The notes beneath the pieces were generated by a model that saw only the letters and a program-made list of their open reading frames with translations, searched no databases and was not told where the DNA came from. Below are positions 47,523 to 60,055 of a stretch of 64,000 nucleotides of DNA, piece by piece. A program made the position numbers and the translations under genes. The stretch lies in assembly GCA_963920765.1 (NCBI GenBank), contig OY987242.1:39979264-40043263 (forward strand). Reading direction: 5' to 3'. The stretch comes from Ulota crispa. Its lineage: Eukaryota; Streptophyta; Bryopsida; Orthotrichales; Orthotrichaceae. Position 1 is the first letter of the stretch. Each line of letters opens with the position of its first letter.

Positions 47523-50500
47523 TCATTTCCATATAAACTTGCTAATCGGGTAGTCGCGCCAATGAACAAAATATTCAACTTGCCCTCTCCGAATCTTGAA
47601 ATTTAAAACCTTTTCAACTTCATACTTTTTGATGTTATCCACTTCAACGCAAAGTGATGGAGATTGAATTTTTCCAGGAAAATTAGATTCTTTGTAGGTA
47701 TCCAAGAGTGAAACATAAAACAATGGATGTATCTTTATTGCTGCAGGTAATTGTAATTAATATGCAACAACATTGATTTGTTTTTTAATACTAAATGCTC
47801 CAATCTAGCAAAGTCAAGTTTGTTGCTTGGACGAGTTGGCTTGATATTACGTCGTAATAGCCATACTTATTCACCCACTTGAAATTGTGGTTGCTCTTTT
47901 CTACTCACATCGGCAAACTTTTTGTATTGTGCTTAAACTTTTTCTAAATGAACTTTCATTGTTCTGTATAACTCTCGTAAACGCATTGCCAAATTCTCTG
48001 CTGCAGGGTTCTCCCCTCTCCAAGCTGATAGCATATCGATTTTTGGATGATGTCTATAATTTGCGTAAAATATAATCTCTTGAGTTGATGCATGTTAACT
48101 GTTATTGTATGCAAACTTTGCAAGCAATGGCAAAGACACCCAATCGTCTTGTTGATAATTTATAGTACACTGTAAATATTGTTCCAATACTTGATTAACA
48201 TGTTTGGTCTGTTCATCTATTTAAGGATAAAAAGCTAAAGAAAGCTTGATCTTCACTTGTAAGATTTCAAATAGTAATTGCCAGAATTTAAAGATGAACT
48301 GCGAGCCTCTGTCAGACACAATATCTTTGGATAGTCCATGATATCGATAAATACTGACGTCGGAGAGCTGAGCTGTTTCTTCTCCAGTGATTGTCTTTTG
48401 CAGAAAACAAAATGTGTCATCTTATAAAACCGATCGACTATCGCACAAATAGAATCAAATGTAGTCGAAAGTAATAAATCTGTAACGTAGTCCATAGCAA
48501 CAGATAACCATGGCTGTTTTGGCACTAGTAAAGGCTATAAAAGTCCGTATGATTAATGTCACGGATTCTTGAAGCGAGAACATGTGTCACAAGAAAAAAC
48601 AAACTTTTTGATGGTCTTTCACATTTGTGGCCACCCAAAATCTTGAAAAATGAGTTCCAACGTTTTGTGGAAATCAAAATATCCAACGGTTGGAAGGTCG
48701 TGACGTGTTTGCATGATTTGAAGACGTTGTGGTCCATCCGGAATGTGTAGAGGTTCTTTAAAGTATAAAAGTTGATTTTCAATCTTAAATTCAGTAGAAT
48801 CTTCTGTAGAGTTGTTAAAACATTGTTTGATATCAAATACCAAAGCATCTGTAGCGGAGGCTGTTCAGATTTTGTCTGGAAAACTGGAATCAGCTTGAAA
48901 TGAAACTTGAGCTGCTTGTAAACGAAGGCGTTTAGGCTTTAAGAGCATCATCCGTTATTGAACATATGCTGCTTCCCCTTCCTTAGGCATAAAGTTAGAT
49001 CTCCTAGATAAGACATCAGATAATCTTTGTTGCTTTCCGGGTCGATGTATGATATCAAAGTCAAATCTAGATAGAAACATATTCCAATAGGCTTGACGAC
49101 AATTCAAGATACGAGTAGATATAAAACACTCAAATTTTTTGTGATTAGTATATACTGTCATTTGGTGTGCAGCGCCATCAAAAAAATAACGCTATTCTTA
49201 GAAAAAATCCACAATTGCAAGCAATTCTTTATTGTAGATTTTATATTTGATTTCTATTGCATTGAACTTTTTTAAATAGAAAGCAACTGGATTGAATTTT
49301 CTGTTTTTTTTTTATTGCAATAATATTGCACCTAATGTAAAATCTGAAGTATTTGTGTCTAAAAATAATGGCTTAGAAAAATCTGGATGTATCAAGATGA
49401 AAGCTATAGTAAAGGCTTACTTCAGTATTTGAAAAGCATTGTTTGCTTTTTGACTCCAATCCAACTTATTTTTGCATGTAAACTGCGTAAGTGAAGTGGC
49501 AATCTGGATATAGTTCTTAATAAAGATTCGATATAAATTTGCAAAACCAAGAAAACATTGGACATTGCGTACTGTCTGTGATATTGTCTAATCTAATACG
49601 GCTTGAATTTTTTTAAAACCCATTGAAATACCGTCACTCAAAACGATATAGCCAAGAAACTTGACTTGAATAGTGTGGAAATCACATTTTTTGAGCTTGG
49701 TGTATAGTCCGGCATTGCAAAGCTTTTCAAGTACTAGCTTCACATGTTCTTCATGTTGAATTGGATCCTTAGAGTATCAGAATGACGTCTAGATAGCAAA
49801 CAACAAAAATTTCTAAAAACTCTCGGAATATATCATTCATAAGATGTTAAATAATTGCCGATGCATTTGTAAGTCCAAAGAGCATGACATTGTATTCAAA
49901 GTGGCCATACCTTGTCTAAAAAATTGTCTTCTATTTGTCACTTTCTTTTATTTATACAAGATTGTACGCTCTCCTAAGATCAATTTTATTGTAAATTTTT
50001 ATTTGTCTGACTTGATCAAGAAGTTCGCTAATTAAAGGTAATAGATACCAATTCTTGATTGTAATTTTGTTGAGGCCTCGGTAATCTACGCACATTTGTA
50101 AAAATCCATCTTTCTTCTTCACAAATAAAATAGATACACCAACTAGAGACTTGGAGTGTTAAATAAAATTCTTAGCTAAGTTTTTATCAAAATATTCTTT
50201 CAATGCAAAGAGTTTGTTATGCAATAGATTATAAATGGGTCCAAAAGATGATTGTGCATCTTGTTCAAGTTCAATGGCCCAATCATACAATCGATGTTTG
50301 GACAAAATATCTGCATTCTTCTTCCTAAAGATATTTTGATACTCTTTGTACTCTTTTAGAAGCGTGGTTGTTTTGATAATTTGCTCAACCATTCGAATAG
50401 CATATACCACAAATATATCACCATCTTTGACAATTTGCATAAACGCTAGAATTCCAATAAATAAGGATTTAGATATTTTTTGTCCAAAAGGTTCTATAAC

Positions 50501-52039
50501 TTTAAATACTGATTTATCCGTAGCAAGTTTTTCAAAAAAAAATGTAATACTACGATTTGTCCAATCAATTTGAATACATACTTTTCAAACCAAAAAAATT
50601 TAAAAATCACAAAATTAGACAGAAAATAGATAACATTGTAAACTATATGGATATTATGATTTTTTGCTATTGTCTATAAATGAGTCGTTTTATAGGTAAT
50701 ATTGCCAGAAGATAGCGGTCGTCTATCAATAACTTTAATATAAACTGCCTCTAACTTTTGAACTATGGAAATTATATGCAGTTTCACAAATGACTCATTT
50801 ATAAAACACGCTGAGGCTCCGGAATCTATTATAGCATGGACTTTAATATTTTTAGAATCTAAACAAACTGATATGGTAAAACAAAGAGCGAGATTTGCAG
50901 ATAATACAAGATCTGAAGATGTCGATGATGTTATAGGATCCAGTTGTACGGTCTCTATTGGGACTGGACTTTGTCATTTTTCTGTTGAACATTGGTATTC
51001 CGAAGTTGTGAAGCGCATTGTTGCTTTTTACAACAATTGTTAACTTTATATTCTTATTTTTCATTATAAAAACATAATCCTCCTTCGCATTGACGTTTTT
51101 TCTCTTGTTTTGTAAAGGGTTTGAATCATGTCTTTAGCTTCATATTGTTTTTCTAAACTTGGAGTTGAAAAAGTGGTAGAATAGCCAGTGTAAGGCCGCA
51201 GCGTAGTTCATACTCATTTATTTTATTGCCGTTTAAATAGCATATTGTCACATTTAACAACTTGACTAATACCCTTGTTCAATGTCGCAGAGTCTGGCAA
51301 CGAAAATAATAAATCTTTCACTTTGTCACGTAAGCCATAATAAAATTGGCTTATCAAAATTTGTTCACCCTAATTGATATTGCATACGAGCTGACAAAAA
51401 TTTAAAACGTAGATTGATGCTGAACATCCTCCTTGTCATAAGCTCTGGATCTTTATTATCACAGAGCGTATTTTATCATGCTTACTAAATGCTTCTCCAA
51501 AAGGGTCTAGAAACACTTCAAAACTATTGAATATTAAAAGAGTTATTCTTAAAAAGTAGTGCAAACCAAGAAAGTGTTTGTTTAGATAACAAAGTTCCCA
51601 CCAATTAAATGCGAGTTGCATCTGTCAAATATTGTTAGGATTAAAAGAGCGTAACGAGTCAAACTTAATTTATGAAACCTCAAAATTTGGAACGTGTACC
51701 ATCGAATTTCTCTGAAAGGTTGTCTCTAGGTTCTTTACTCTTGCTAAAACTCAAAACCTACATCATAGAACTTGAAAGATTGTTGACTTGAATGGTTGGT
51801 GCGGGTGTTGTAACATATTCTCGCTTCATAGATTGTTGCAGCCTTGCTTCAAGGCCAGGGAGTCTTAAGTTGAGTTTTTTGGTTTGCTTGAACATCTGTT
51901 GTTGCTCTAGATTCATCGTAGTAATCGTGAACATGATAGGATTGAATTTTAAATTGTTCGTGACAACTTCGTTTCCTTCCGTCATGATGATAATATAGTG
52001 TTCTAGTAATACACGTTGACAAAAACAACAATATTGCAA
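47523..52039 (-). pseudogene. gag-pol of the chromovirus, multiply broken
   Basis: Reading 5' to 3' on the minus strand: gag N-terminus (52039-51758), capsid block (51621-51250, with LIFNSFEVFLDPFGEAF), a CCHC-like knuckle region near 51070, aspartic protease (about 50850-50650), the pre-RT linker (50440-50159), reverse transcriptase (about 50150-49400, with [10 protein letters not shown] and YNVMLFGLTNASA), RNase H (49161-48955, TVYTNHKKFECF and IIHRPGKQQRLSDVLSRRSN), integrase zinc and core domains (48850-48250, SVAMDYVTDL, CAIVDRFYKMTHF) and a C-terminal chromodomain (47650-47523, YEVEKVLNFKIRRGQVEYFV). The polymerase motif reads YLDV instead of YLDD. Dozens of stops and frame changes make it non-functional. 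The chromodomain normally directs integration to marked chromatin. Confidence 0.85.
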
Positions 52040-52560
52040 ATGCTCGGAAAGATAAACGGAGTAGACTGTGATAGTAATACTTCAAAGTTAACTTTGTTAA
52101 ACTCTCGTACAATTTTTTTTCTAAATTCTTGTTTAAATCTGCTAATAATACGGATTTCAATATTTGAATTGAATTCACGGACAGGGGTTTATTCAGGTTC
52201 ATAAAACTTCAACGGTAGATAAAATCTATAGTGGAAATACCATTAACTTAAAAATGAGTAATCCGCAACTTTTAAAACACTTTGCACTTTTCAAATAGAG
52301 GGATAATCCACGCTCTACTTAAAACCAGAAAGTTTTGATGATGCTGAAGTCAGTCTTCATAAACTGTCAAAGACGGATTCAAAGACAAAAACAAAATAGA
52401 GAAAATGTAAAATCAAAACAAGAACTCAGAAGTGTACTTAAAACCAAGGCTAGAGAAATATATTAGATGGTAATAATACAAAGTAAGGCTAAGGCTTAAA
52501 GGCCAAAGATAAAGGTGGCAAGAAAAGTTGTTGAGACTAAAGAACATCTCAGCTTTAACT

Positions 52561-52570
52561 CCTTTATATA
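52561..52570 (-). promoter_or_regulatory. TATA box of the 5' LTR
   Basis: TATATAAAGG on the minus strand, about 210 bases from the start of the LTR, downstream of the TTC/GAA arrays in element orientation. It is the expected site of transcription initiation for the element. Confidence 0.65.
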
Positions 52571-52686
52571 CTCAAGATCATAGCTTGTCCGTCATGCTTT
52601 AGAAGTTGTTTGAGAAGCTTTCTCCGACTTGGACAACATCCTAGTTATCTTAACAAAATAGAAAACTTCTTGAGAAGCTTTCAACC

Positions 52687-52747
52687 TTCTAGAATCTTCT
52701 AAGAATTTCTAACCTTCTAAAACCTTCTGGATGATTCTATGAGCTTC
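52687..52747 (-). promoter_or_regulatory. Heat-shock-element-like array in the 5' LTR U3
   Basis: On the plus strand TTC 52687, GAA 52692, TTC 52697 and TTC 52707 are in 5-bp register (AGA fills 52702). A second run has TTC at 52715, 52725, 52735 and 52745, exactly 10 bases apart with degenerate GAA positions between. The same two-part layout is kept in the other LTR, so it was present at insertion. Confidence 0.7.
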
Positions 52748-52783
52748 TACTATTGGTTAGTTGACTATGTCCGTGACAATAGC

Positions 52784-54191
52784 TACCTTATATACTTTTG
52801 TTTTGATAAATTGTAATTAATTCATACAAACTCAATAAACTTCAAAATAAATGGCTACACAATTATCTTTTCTTTGACTTTCTACCAAAAATATTTCTAT
52901 TTTACCAAATTGCCCTAATTTATCCACAGAAATACACTTTTGTTTAGATAGTTCATTCACGAGTAGACTACCTTACCTTACTGCAACTCGAATTGAAGTT
53001 GAAACCAAGAAAATGTTTTGTGCTAATTATTTCTTTTTTGCTACACCAAAATTAGTGTCGCTAATTGTTCTATAGTATGTAAAATATTTAACCAACTTTT
53101 ATACACAGATTTGGGAGTAGGAGCCTAGATTTCAAGGTTCTACTTGATGTTGCCTCATTCTACTAGAGCAATATTCTAATTTCTCACAAATCTATCATGA
53201 AAATTAACTTTGATGAAAGGTTCAGAGCATTCAACTTTACATCAGAAAAAAAAATGTAACCATCTTTGCTACATAACGTTTTTTTGGTTAGAAGAAAAGC
53301 TAAGACCACTTCATCCAAAACATTTTCATTGCCCTGGATTGAGTTGGAGCGGGACAGCCTGGCCTTTGACTTTATTTGACCTCTAACCCGAGCTGATAGG
53401 GGGGGTGCTTTCATGCTTGGGCTTGTATGTGAATCTGAGTTTGCTTCTGAAGCTCCCAATGGTAATCAACAACTACTGTTTGGTTTAGTGATTGGAGTGT
53501 CAAGCTCTCCCCTGCCCGGAGCTGGGTTAGAGGAGACTCATTTCTCCATAGTGACAGGGCCATGCTTTATATCTCACCATTGTTGGCTTATTGCAACAGA
53601 TCTTTTTCAGTGCAGCAAAGCCTAGCTTTAGTGAATGAAAACCACCGAACCCCACTTCCGATGTTGTGTTGTGCTTAGAGTTAATGAAATTGTTAAGTCT
53701 AGTTGGAAGTTTGTGAACTAGCTGGTTGTATCATAGAGTTGGATAATCGCAGCAGTCTCACATCTTTTCCCATCAATTCTTGATCAGTTTCAATGTTTAG
53801 ATGGCATAGCAACCACCACCCATAAAAGTACGCTTTGATGTAATTTTTGAGAAATTCTGAAATGGCAAAGAGACCTCCGTCCAACGTCTCCGGACGAACC
53901 AGTTTTTTCCCCGCAAGGGGCTTTCTCAATTCCCATTTTGACTCCTTAGTTAGAAAGATGTTTGATTAGTGTCTCAAGGGAAAGCCCCTCCAAAGTTGCA
54001 ACCCTTATAACTAGGAAAAGTAACACAAATGGAGGATTTGTTTTTTACCAATACTTAGATAAGGTCAACACTTTCTACAAGCCCAAAGTGTTGACGCTAA
54101 TCAAGCACCACTGTACTAATGATATGAAAGGGAAAGCATTTTTGGCCAACAGACGTATTGTACAAAAAGTCAAAACCCTTTAGGTGATGTA
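52784..54191. other. Spacer between chromovirus and Harbinger relic
   Basis: No recognisable domain. GC rises modestly at 53340-53700 and the frames there (53413-53625, minus 53184-53459) resemble no family I know. It may include the 3' part of the Harbinger-type element, but no terminal repeats were found. Confidence 0.4.
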
Positions 54192-55387
54192 TTATAGTGG
54201 TAAAATACCTTTTGCGTAAGTAATTTGCAGTGTTTTTGGCTTCATCTCCTCCCAAACTGTTCTTTCAAACACTGGAGCGGGAAAGAAGTCCGCAACGTCC
54301 TTGGCAGAATCCTCCTCTTCAAGTAGTTCTGCCCAGAAGTCCCTCAAGTGGACCAATATGTTGTGCAACACAACGCATGCCACGATTCAATCCCGCATCC
54401 TTACCCTATCTCCAACAGAGTTTAATGGAAGCCTGAGCTCCCGCAACGAGCTCCATCGTCCCTTCAGCAGGCCGATGCAGTGTTCGTTCTTAACTTGGGA
54501 TTGTACCAAGCAGTAATTAAATTCCACATTATCTAGGCGGAGAGCGGCAGGTGCCTTATAACACAATATAACTGTAGCTGTGCTGGCATAGGCGCTGTCC
54601 ACCATGATGTACTGGCTAGGCTCAAAGTACCGATCAAGGTGCTTGTACAACTCGCAATCTTTGTACACGGTTGCATTGTGCGCTGACCCAAGCCAGTTGA
54701 AGTGAAAGGCAGTGATGCGGCGATTAGCATCGCAAACCATTTGAAGCTTAACATAATACCAGTGATTCTTGTCAAAGTATGCATGGCCATTGTTTCCGAG
54801 CTTCTGGTAAAGAAACAAGTTGGTACCGTCCACAAAATCAAGGCACTCTAGGAATCCCTCCTCCTGCATCACAGTGGATAGCTCCACCTTCCTGGCTGTG
54901 TCAAGCCACTGCATCCACTCCTTGCGCATGCTGCACAAATTTCAATGACACGCATTGTGTACAGAACAACGGTGCCTTTGCTTATACCAAAAGTCCGTTG
55001 AGCATTTTGGAGGGCAGTGCCGTTTTCATAGTTTCTCAGGCTCATAAGGGTTACTACCATTTGGTATGCCACAACTGCTTGGGGGCACCTACTGTTACTA
55101 GAGAAGACCAGGTACCTTTCTAGAATCTAAACAAGACGGCTAAAGCCTTTAGAAGAGGTGCAGAGTTGCTACTTAAATATAAGTGGAAGCTGGAAGAAAA
55201 AGTAGTTGAGAAGGAAGTCATGGCTCTTTGGAACAAAAGTCCTCTTTGCAAGATATTTGGAGTTGACTGAAGTGCTATAAAACTCCACTATGTCTTCAAA
55301 GTCGGAGTCTTCATCTTCTAGCAGAATATGCAAGGCAGCAACCTCAAGCTCAAAGATGACACTACGTCTATTGGAAGAAGTGGGCAT
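54192..55387 (-). pseudogene. PIF/Harbinger transposase (HARBI1-like, DDE_Tnp_4), broken
   Basis: Harbinger transposases move DNA elements with 3-bp TWA target duplications, usually with a Myb/SANT partner protein. From 55387 the frame has an N-terminal region, a TAA at 55169-55171 and a TAG at 55127-55129, then a helix-turn-helix block (NAQRTFGISKGTVVLYTMRV). Near 54940 it shifts frame into the catalytic domain: ECLDFVDGTNLFLYQK (first Asp), YIMVDSAYASTATVIL (second Asp) and VKNEHCIGLLKGRWSSLREL (Glu). After a TGA at 54387-54389, replacing the expected Trp, comes the C-terminal VACVVLHNILVHL. All three acidic catalytic residues survive. Three stops and one frameshift make it inactive. Its terminal repeats were not identified. 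Confidence 0.85.
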
Positions 55388-58300
55388 TTACGGTGGAGAA
55401 TAGGTGTCAAACAGATGTTGATGCAATGTGATTTTTGCACAGTGCTCTGAATATCAAAGTAAAGAAACTTAACCAATCGCGGGTAAACAGCGAGAGTAAT
55501 TATGATTCTCTTAATGTAACCAAATGCCTCGTCATTTAATTAGTAACGCACATGAATGGATTAACAAGATTCCCACTGTCTTTATGTACTATCTAGCAAA
55601 ACCACAGCCAAGGAAACAAGCTTGGAAGAATCAACAGGAAAAGAAGACCATGTTGAGTTTGACTCTAGTCCGACTTTGTGACATGGGTGAAGTGTACAGG
55701 AAAAATGAATGAAGGGGAAGGGAAAAAGAAAAGGGGTGGGTGGAGCCGGGTAGGTGGAAGCTGATTGACGGGATTTAATCCGCGCTGAGCAAGACACATC
55801 TGTTCGGAAGAAATAGCGACGTAGACTAATATAGCCGGGCAATTTTAGTTCCAAAGTTGGTTTTGTAGTCCAGATCGATGGATTCTGCAGTTTGTTTTTG
55901 CAAATTTTGTAGTTCTGGTTTGGCGGATTTCGCAAATCTGCACCTTCTAGAAGTGTGGATTTCAAGATCAAAATTTGCGTCGATTTGGATCCAAATTTGT
56001 CGCAGATTTTATCCTGGCGCTGTCCTACTGGAGATTCTTCCAGCATGTAGATACTCATTATTTATTTATATTTGTGTTGATTTGAATAAATCAGCAGTCA
56101 ATGCAAAAAGTATGGTCATAGTGAGAACCACGGTTTGGTGACAGCGTAGCGGCCATAGATTCTGGTGCGTTGCGCCGTCTTGTCACATGCACAACTCAGA
56201 AGAGATAAATAGCGGATTAGCTAGGCTAACTTCTTACCTCATTAGCTGCCAAGCCATGGGCCGCCATCATCGCTCGACGAGTCCGATGGAGTTCAAATCC
56301 GGACCGGCAGGCAACCAAAGACGATCCCTTCTCCAGCCAACCAAGTCCACGACTTAGCGACTGAAGATAAACATTTGAAGCTATTATATGCTTGCAAAGG
56401 CACGTAGCTATTTTACGGTGGTGTTTATTTTGTAATTTAATTTGTTTTATATGTTTATCTAAATGTTTTGGAAGGCTCATATATTTTGCTTTTGTTTGAA
56501 TAAAAGTATTAAATATTTAAAAGTGAAAAGAAAAAGTATGAAAGAAAAAGGGGTTTGACATCTACGGTGAGATTCGGTTGGAGAGGAGCATGGGCTGATG
56601 TGCCCCACCTCTCTACCTTAAATAGAGTCAAAATTAAAGAGGAGAGATTCCTTAGTATGTTGGAAGTTAGTGTATGAGTGTTAGTGAAAAGAGAGAAGAA
56701 ATCCTGAAATTTTGATGTGAGAGAACTTTCTGTTTCAACATAGTTTTGAATTAAAATTTAGAAAAGTTGTTTTTTATGTGATTACCTTTTCAAAATGAAT
56801 TTGCAAGTTTGATTTGGAGTTGTAATACAAAAGTTATTAGTGTTTGAATTCTAGAGTTAAAAAACTAAATTAAAAAGAAAAGTTGAGACTTTGACAAGTC
56901 ATAGCTTATGATTTGTATATTAATTTGCAACAAGAATTAGACGGAGTCTTTATCTTAGTCTTAGCTTTCTAGAAAATTCTTGAACTTAAGATTTGGAGGT
57001 TGGATGAGAAAATTATGAAAGTGTGAAAGATTGGAGATAGTTGTCTATTTGTTGGGAAAAGTCTAAAATTTTGAGGACCTACAATTTTTAGACAATATGA
57101 AATTTTCTTTTGAAATTTTTAGAAGTGATAGTTTGTTGTCATAGCTTTCCGAATTATCTATACTAATTAATTTTGAAGTCTTATTGAAGAAGTTATAGTG
57201 TATAGAAATTGGAGATTTGAGTGCTATCTAGAAAGTTGAGATTCACACTTTGATTGACTAGAACTTTTGGACAAAATTTTATTTTAAAATATAAAAAATT
57301 CAAGCTGTAGCTAGTAGTATTATCTTTTCAAATTATTATTACATTTCTATGCATGATGTGTAAAACAAAAGTTATAGAAGTTCAAAGAGACAGTGTTTAG
57401 TTTGCAAAGAGGAAAAAGAGCCTTTATTTTGAACCTGCATAACTTTTGGAAAATAATTTAGATTGAGTTGAAATTTGAAGGAGCATTAGAAGGTTAGAAG
57501 AGCTTTCTAATTTACTATTGCACTTAGCATTTGAATCTTTGAGCCATTTGTGGCACTAGATAGAAGGTCGCAGCTTTTCTAAAGCTTGTTATTTATGATT
57601 TTTCCCATTATTTTTATTAAATCATGAAGACTTCAAGACATGAAGACATGAAGACTTGAAGACTTGAAGATCTAAAGACATTAAGAGGAATGTTTCGGAT
57701 TTATTTTTTATGTATGTGTGGAATGTAGCTTTGTTATTCCTAGCCGATTTTGGAGGTTTGTTTATCAGTTCATTTCTATTCTATTTTGTAAATCTTGTTG
57801 CGAGTAATTTGGATTAAACCAAACTTAACCCCATTTATTATTGTAATGACAAAGTGAGATTGATTATCCACATGGTCAAGACTTGCTTTGTTCTCACGAT
57901 TTGTAATTTTGACCAGTAAATTGTGAATTTAATTTTAGAATCCCGTCATATAGACAGCAACTTGTGTCTGCTGTCCTGATCTACTCATCACGTATCCAAT
58001 GGCTCTTATCCCTACCTTGACCCATATACCCCTAAAACTAGTCCCAAAATATGTTAACAGGAAACTAAAGACTGAAGATTTGAAGAGTGAAGATCAAGAA
58101 CAATGATGATTTTAGTCAGGGATGCACGATCGCAGCAAGACACCTTGTATGTTCCCGAGACGCGCTCCTCTCAACTCTATAATGGATTTAGAAAATTTGC
58201 AGTAAAAAGTCTAAGATTAATCCCCTCTAATATAACATTTGAGCTCAAAGTTGCAAAATCAAGCAACACACATGTTTCCAACTCATTTTTGCCAACTTCT

Positions 58301-58787
58301 CTAAATGTTCATTGTAGAATTATTTGCTGGATAATTTTCATTTTATTAAGACACAACCTCACATAAGAAAAGAACTTTCATACAAAAACATAAGCAAAAG
58401 TTAGTTTACAAATACAATAAGCATTACAGCAATATGAGAATTTTGCAACTACCATTTTTTCATGAATGCCATCTTAACAATGAATACTAAATTGAAGATC
58501 ATCTCAAATTGTTGATCATATCAATTAGATACAAATAACAAACTACCTCATACATAATATTTGACTTCAATGAATGCCTAAATATTATTTTATTTTGTTT
58601 TGAAAGTGGCTAATTTTTTAAAACTTTTTTTTGAGTTGCCAAATCATGTTTTCGCACTTTATTTAGTTATTTGGCACTTGCCTGCCAAACCTGCTAGTAG
58701 GGTACTATATATAAGTTAAGGCTCCCGAACCTTGTTGTTGCAATCAAAGTGGAAGGAAATTAGAGGTTTTATTTTGTTTCTTGGATT
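55388..58787. other. Long non-coding stretch
   Basis: No recognisable gene. Minus frames at 55582-56480 and the plus frame at 58103-58366 have no known domain. From 56520 to 57600 the sequence is AT-rich. A short array of GAAGACTTGAAGACTT-type repeats lies at about 57626-57672. Part could be a decayed LTR or MITE but I found no paired ends. Confidence 0.4.
57626..57672. repeat. Short GAAGACTT/ATGAAGAC tandem array
   Basis: Four to five imperfect 9-10-bp units (ATGAAGAC, TTGAAGAC) in a row, AT-rich and non-coding. Confidence 0.6.
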
Positions 58788-59664
58788 GTACAGTATCCAA
58801 AAGAAAGAGTACATAACACCTTTTTATGGCATCCAAAAAAGTATGTATAACAAAGAATATAATTTACATTTCATTCTCACATTTTTAATATGGGATCCTC
58901 ATGCAATCTTGATCAAGCATATCACATTTTAGTTACTAAAACCCAAAATCTTATTTTTTGTAAACGGTTTTGTGTCAAAATCGTGGTTTTACAAGAAAGT
59001 TGATTAAAAAATAGTGGTGATGAATTTTTTAGATTTGATTGCATGAATATGTAGGAAACATCCATACGCACATCTTTTTTTCAAACAAACACTTCCAAAA
59101 AAATTCAAAACTCCCTCTATAAAGATTTTAATGTTATAATGATCATGACCAAATTTAGTAAAATGCATAATTCTTCATGATAATTAGTTTTTGGCAAGAA
59201 AAAAACATATCATCATGTTTAAAGTTAGAAATTTAATCACAATGTACGAGTCAAATAACAAAAACTAATTATCATGAAGAAATATGCATTTTACTAAATT
59301 TGGTCATGATCATTATAACATTAAAATCTTTATAGAGGGAGTTTTGAATTTTTTTGGAAGTGTTTGTTTGAAAAAAAGATGTGCGTATGGATGTTTCCTA
59401 CATATTCATGCAATCAAATCTAAAAAATTCATCACCACTATTTTTTAATCAACTTTCTTGTAAAACCACGATTTTGACACAAAACCATTGACCAAAAATA
59501 AGATTTTGGGTTTTATTAGCTAAAATGTGCTATGCTTGATCAAGATTGCATGAAGATCCCATATTAAAAATGTGAGAATGAAATGTCAGTTATATTCTTT
59601 GTTATACATACTTCTTTGGATGCCATAAAAGGGTGTTATGTACTCTTTCTTTTGGGTAATGTAC
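58788..59664. mobile_element. Foldback element C1, 877-bp hairpin
   Basis: Arms of about 400 bp are near-perfect reverse complements, with a central loop of about 60 bases near 59200-59257. The ends are GTACAGTATCCAAAAGAAAG and, inverted, GTACATTACCCAAAAGAAAG. The arms contain GAAACATCCATACGCACATC and GATGTGCGTATGGATGTTTC. There is no coding capacity. The 66-codon frame inside the left arm is not a gene. No target duplication was recognised. Arm identity implies a young element or gene conversion. Confidence 0.85.
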
Positions 59665-60055
59665 ATTAATGTGATCTAATATAAGGTGTTATTTAACTAG
59701 AATCCATCATTAAATAATAGTAAAAGGCATATTGAAATAAATGCAAACCGAGTAGCTTCCAAAGTAATGCAAGTAGCTTGATTACAACAAAGCATTTTGG
59801 AGTTTTTGATGGCAATCCTTGCCTGTGGGTTGTCACAACTTTGGTATGGAAAGGACATGTCTTGCGTCTATATTGCATACATAGAATTGTGCACAATGCT
59901 TGTGGGAAGTTTTGTTGGTGTCCTTGAGATTTGTAGGAATTTTGGCTATAGTAGCCTTGTAAAAGTTTTTGCCACCTTATACTATCATTCAAAGAATTTA
60001 GCATGTTATAGAATAATACTAGTGTCTTAATTTCTAACAAGGTTGATATTATATT
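59665..60055. other. Spacer between C-family foldbacks
   Basis: Open frames on both strands (59797-60030 plus; 59693-60085 minus) overlap and have no recognisable domain. No gene is called. Confidence 0.4.

Larger units (their letters stand above)
46945..52778 (-). mobile_element. Chromodomain Ty3/Gypsy LTR retrotransposon, decayed
   Basis: A 5.83-kb element bounded by TGTCA...TGACA LTRs (46945-47401, 457 bp; 52365-52778, 414 bp) and by identical 5-bp duplications ATAGC (46940-46944 and 52779-52783). It reads on the minus strand, as shown by the order gag, protease, RT, RNase H, integrase, chromodomain and by a polypurine tract beside the left LTR. The coding part has many stops and frameshifts, so it is not autonomous. 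The linker before RT (SKHRLYDWAIELEQDAQSSF, then FGPIYNLLHNKLFALKEY) is of the form I know from fungal and Tcn1-like bryophyte chromoviruses. Confidence 0.9.
52365..52778 (-). repeat. 5' LTR (in element orientation), 414 bp
   Basis: It starts TGTCAC and ends TGACA-type on the minus strand. U3 lies at the high-coordinate end. It contains the heat-shock-element-like array and, about 100 bases downstream of it, a good TATA box. It is the promoter-bearing LTR of the element. Confidence 0.9.

Noticed and set aside
25166-55387. Stop-codon readthrough or a variant genetic code, since several transposase genes have in-frame TAA, TAG and TGA
   Set aside because: The host genes are free of in-frame stops, the broken genes also have frameshifts, and different stops occur at unconserved positions. 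Simple decay explains them.
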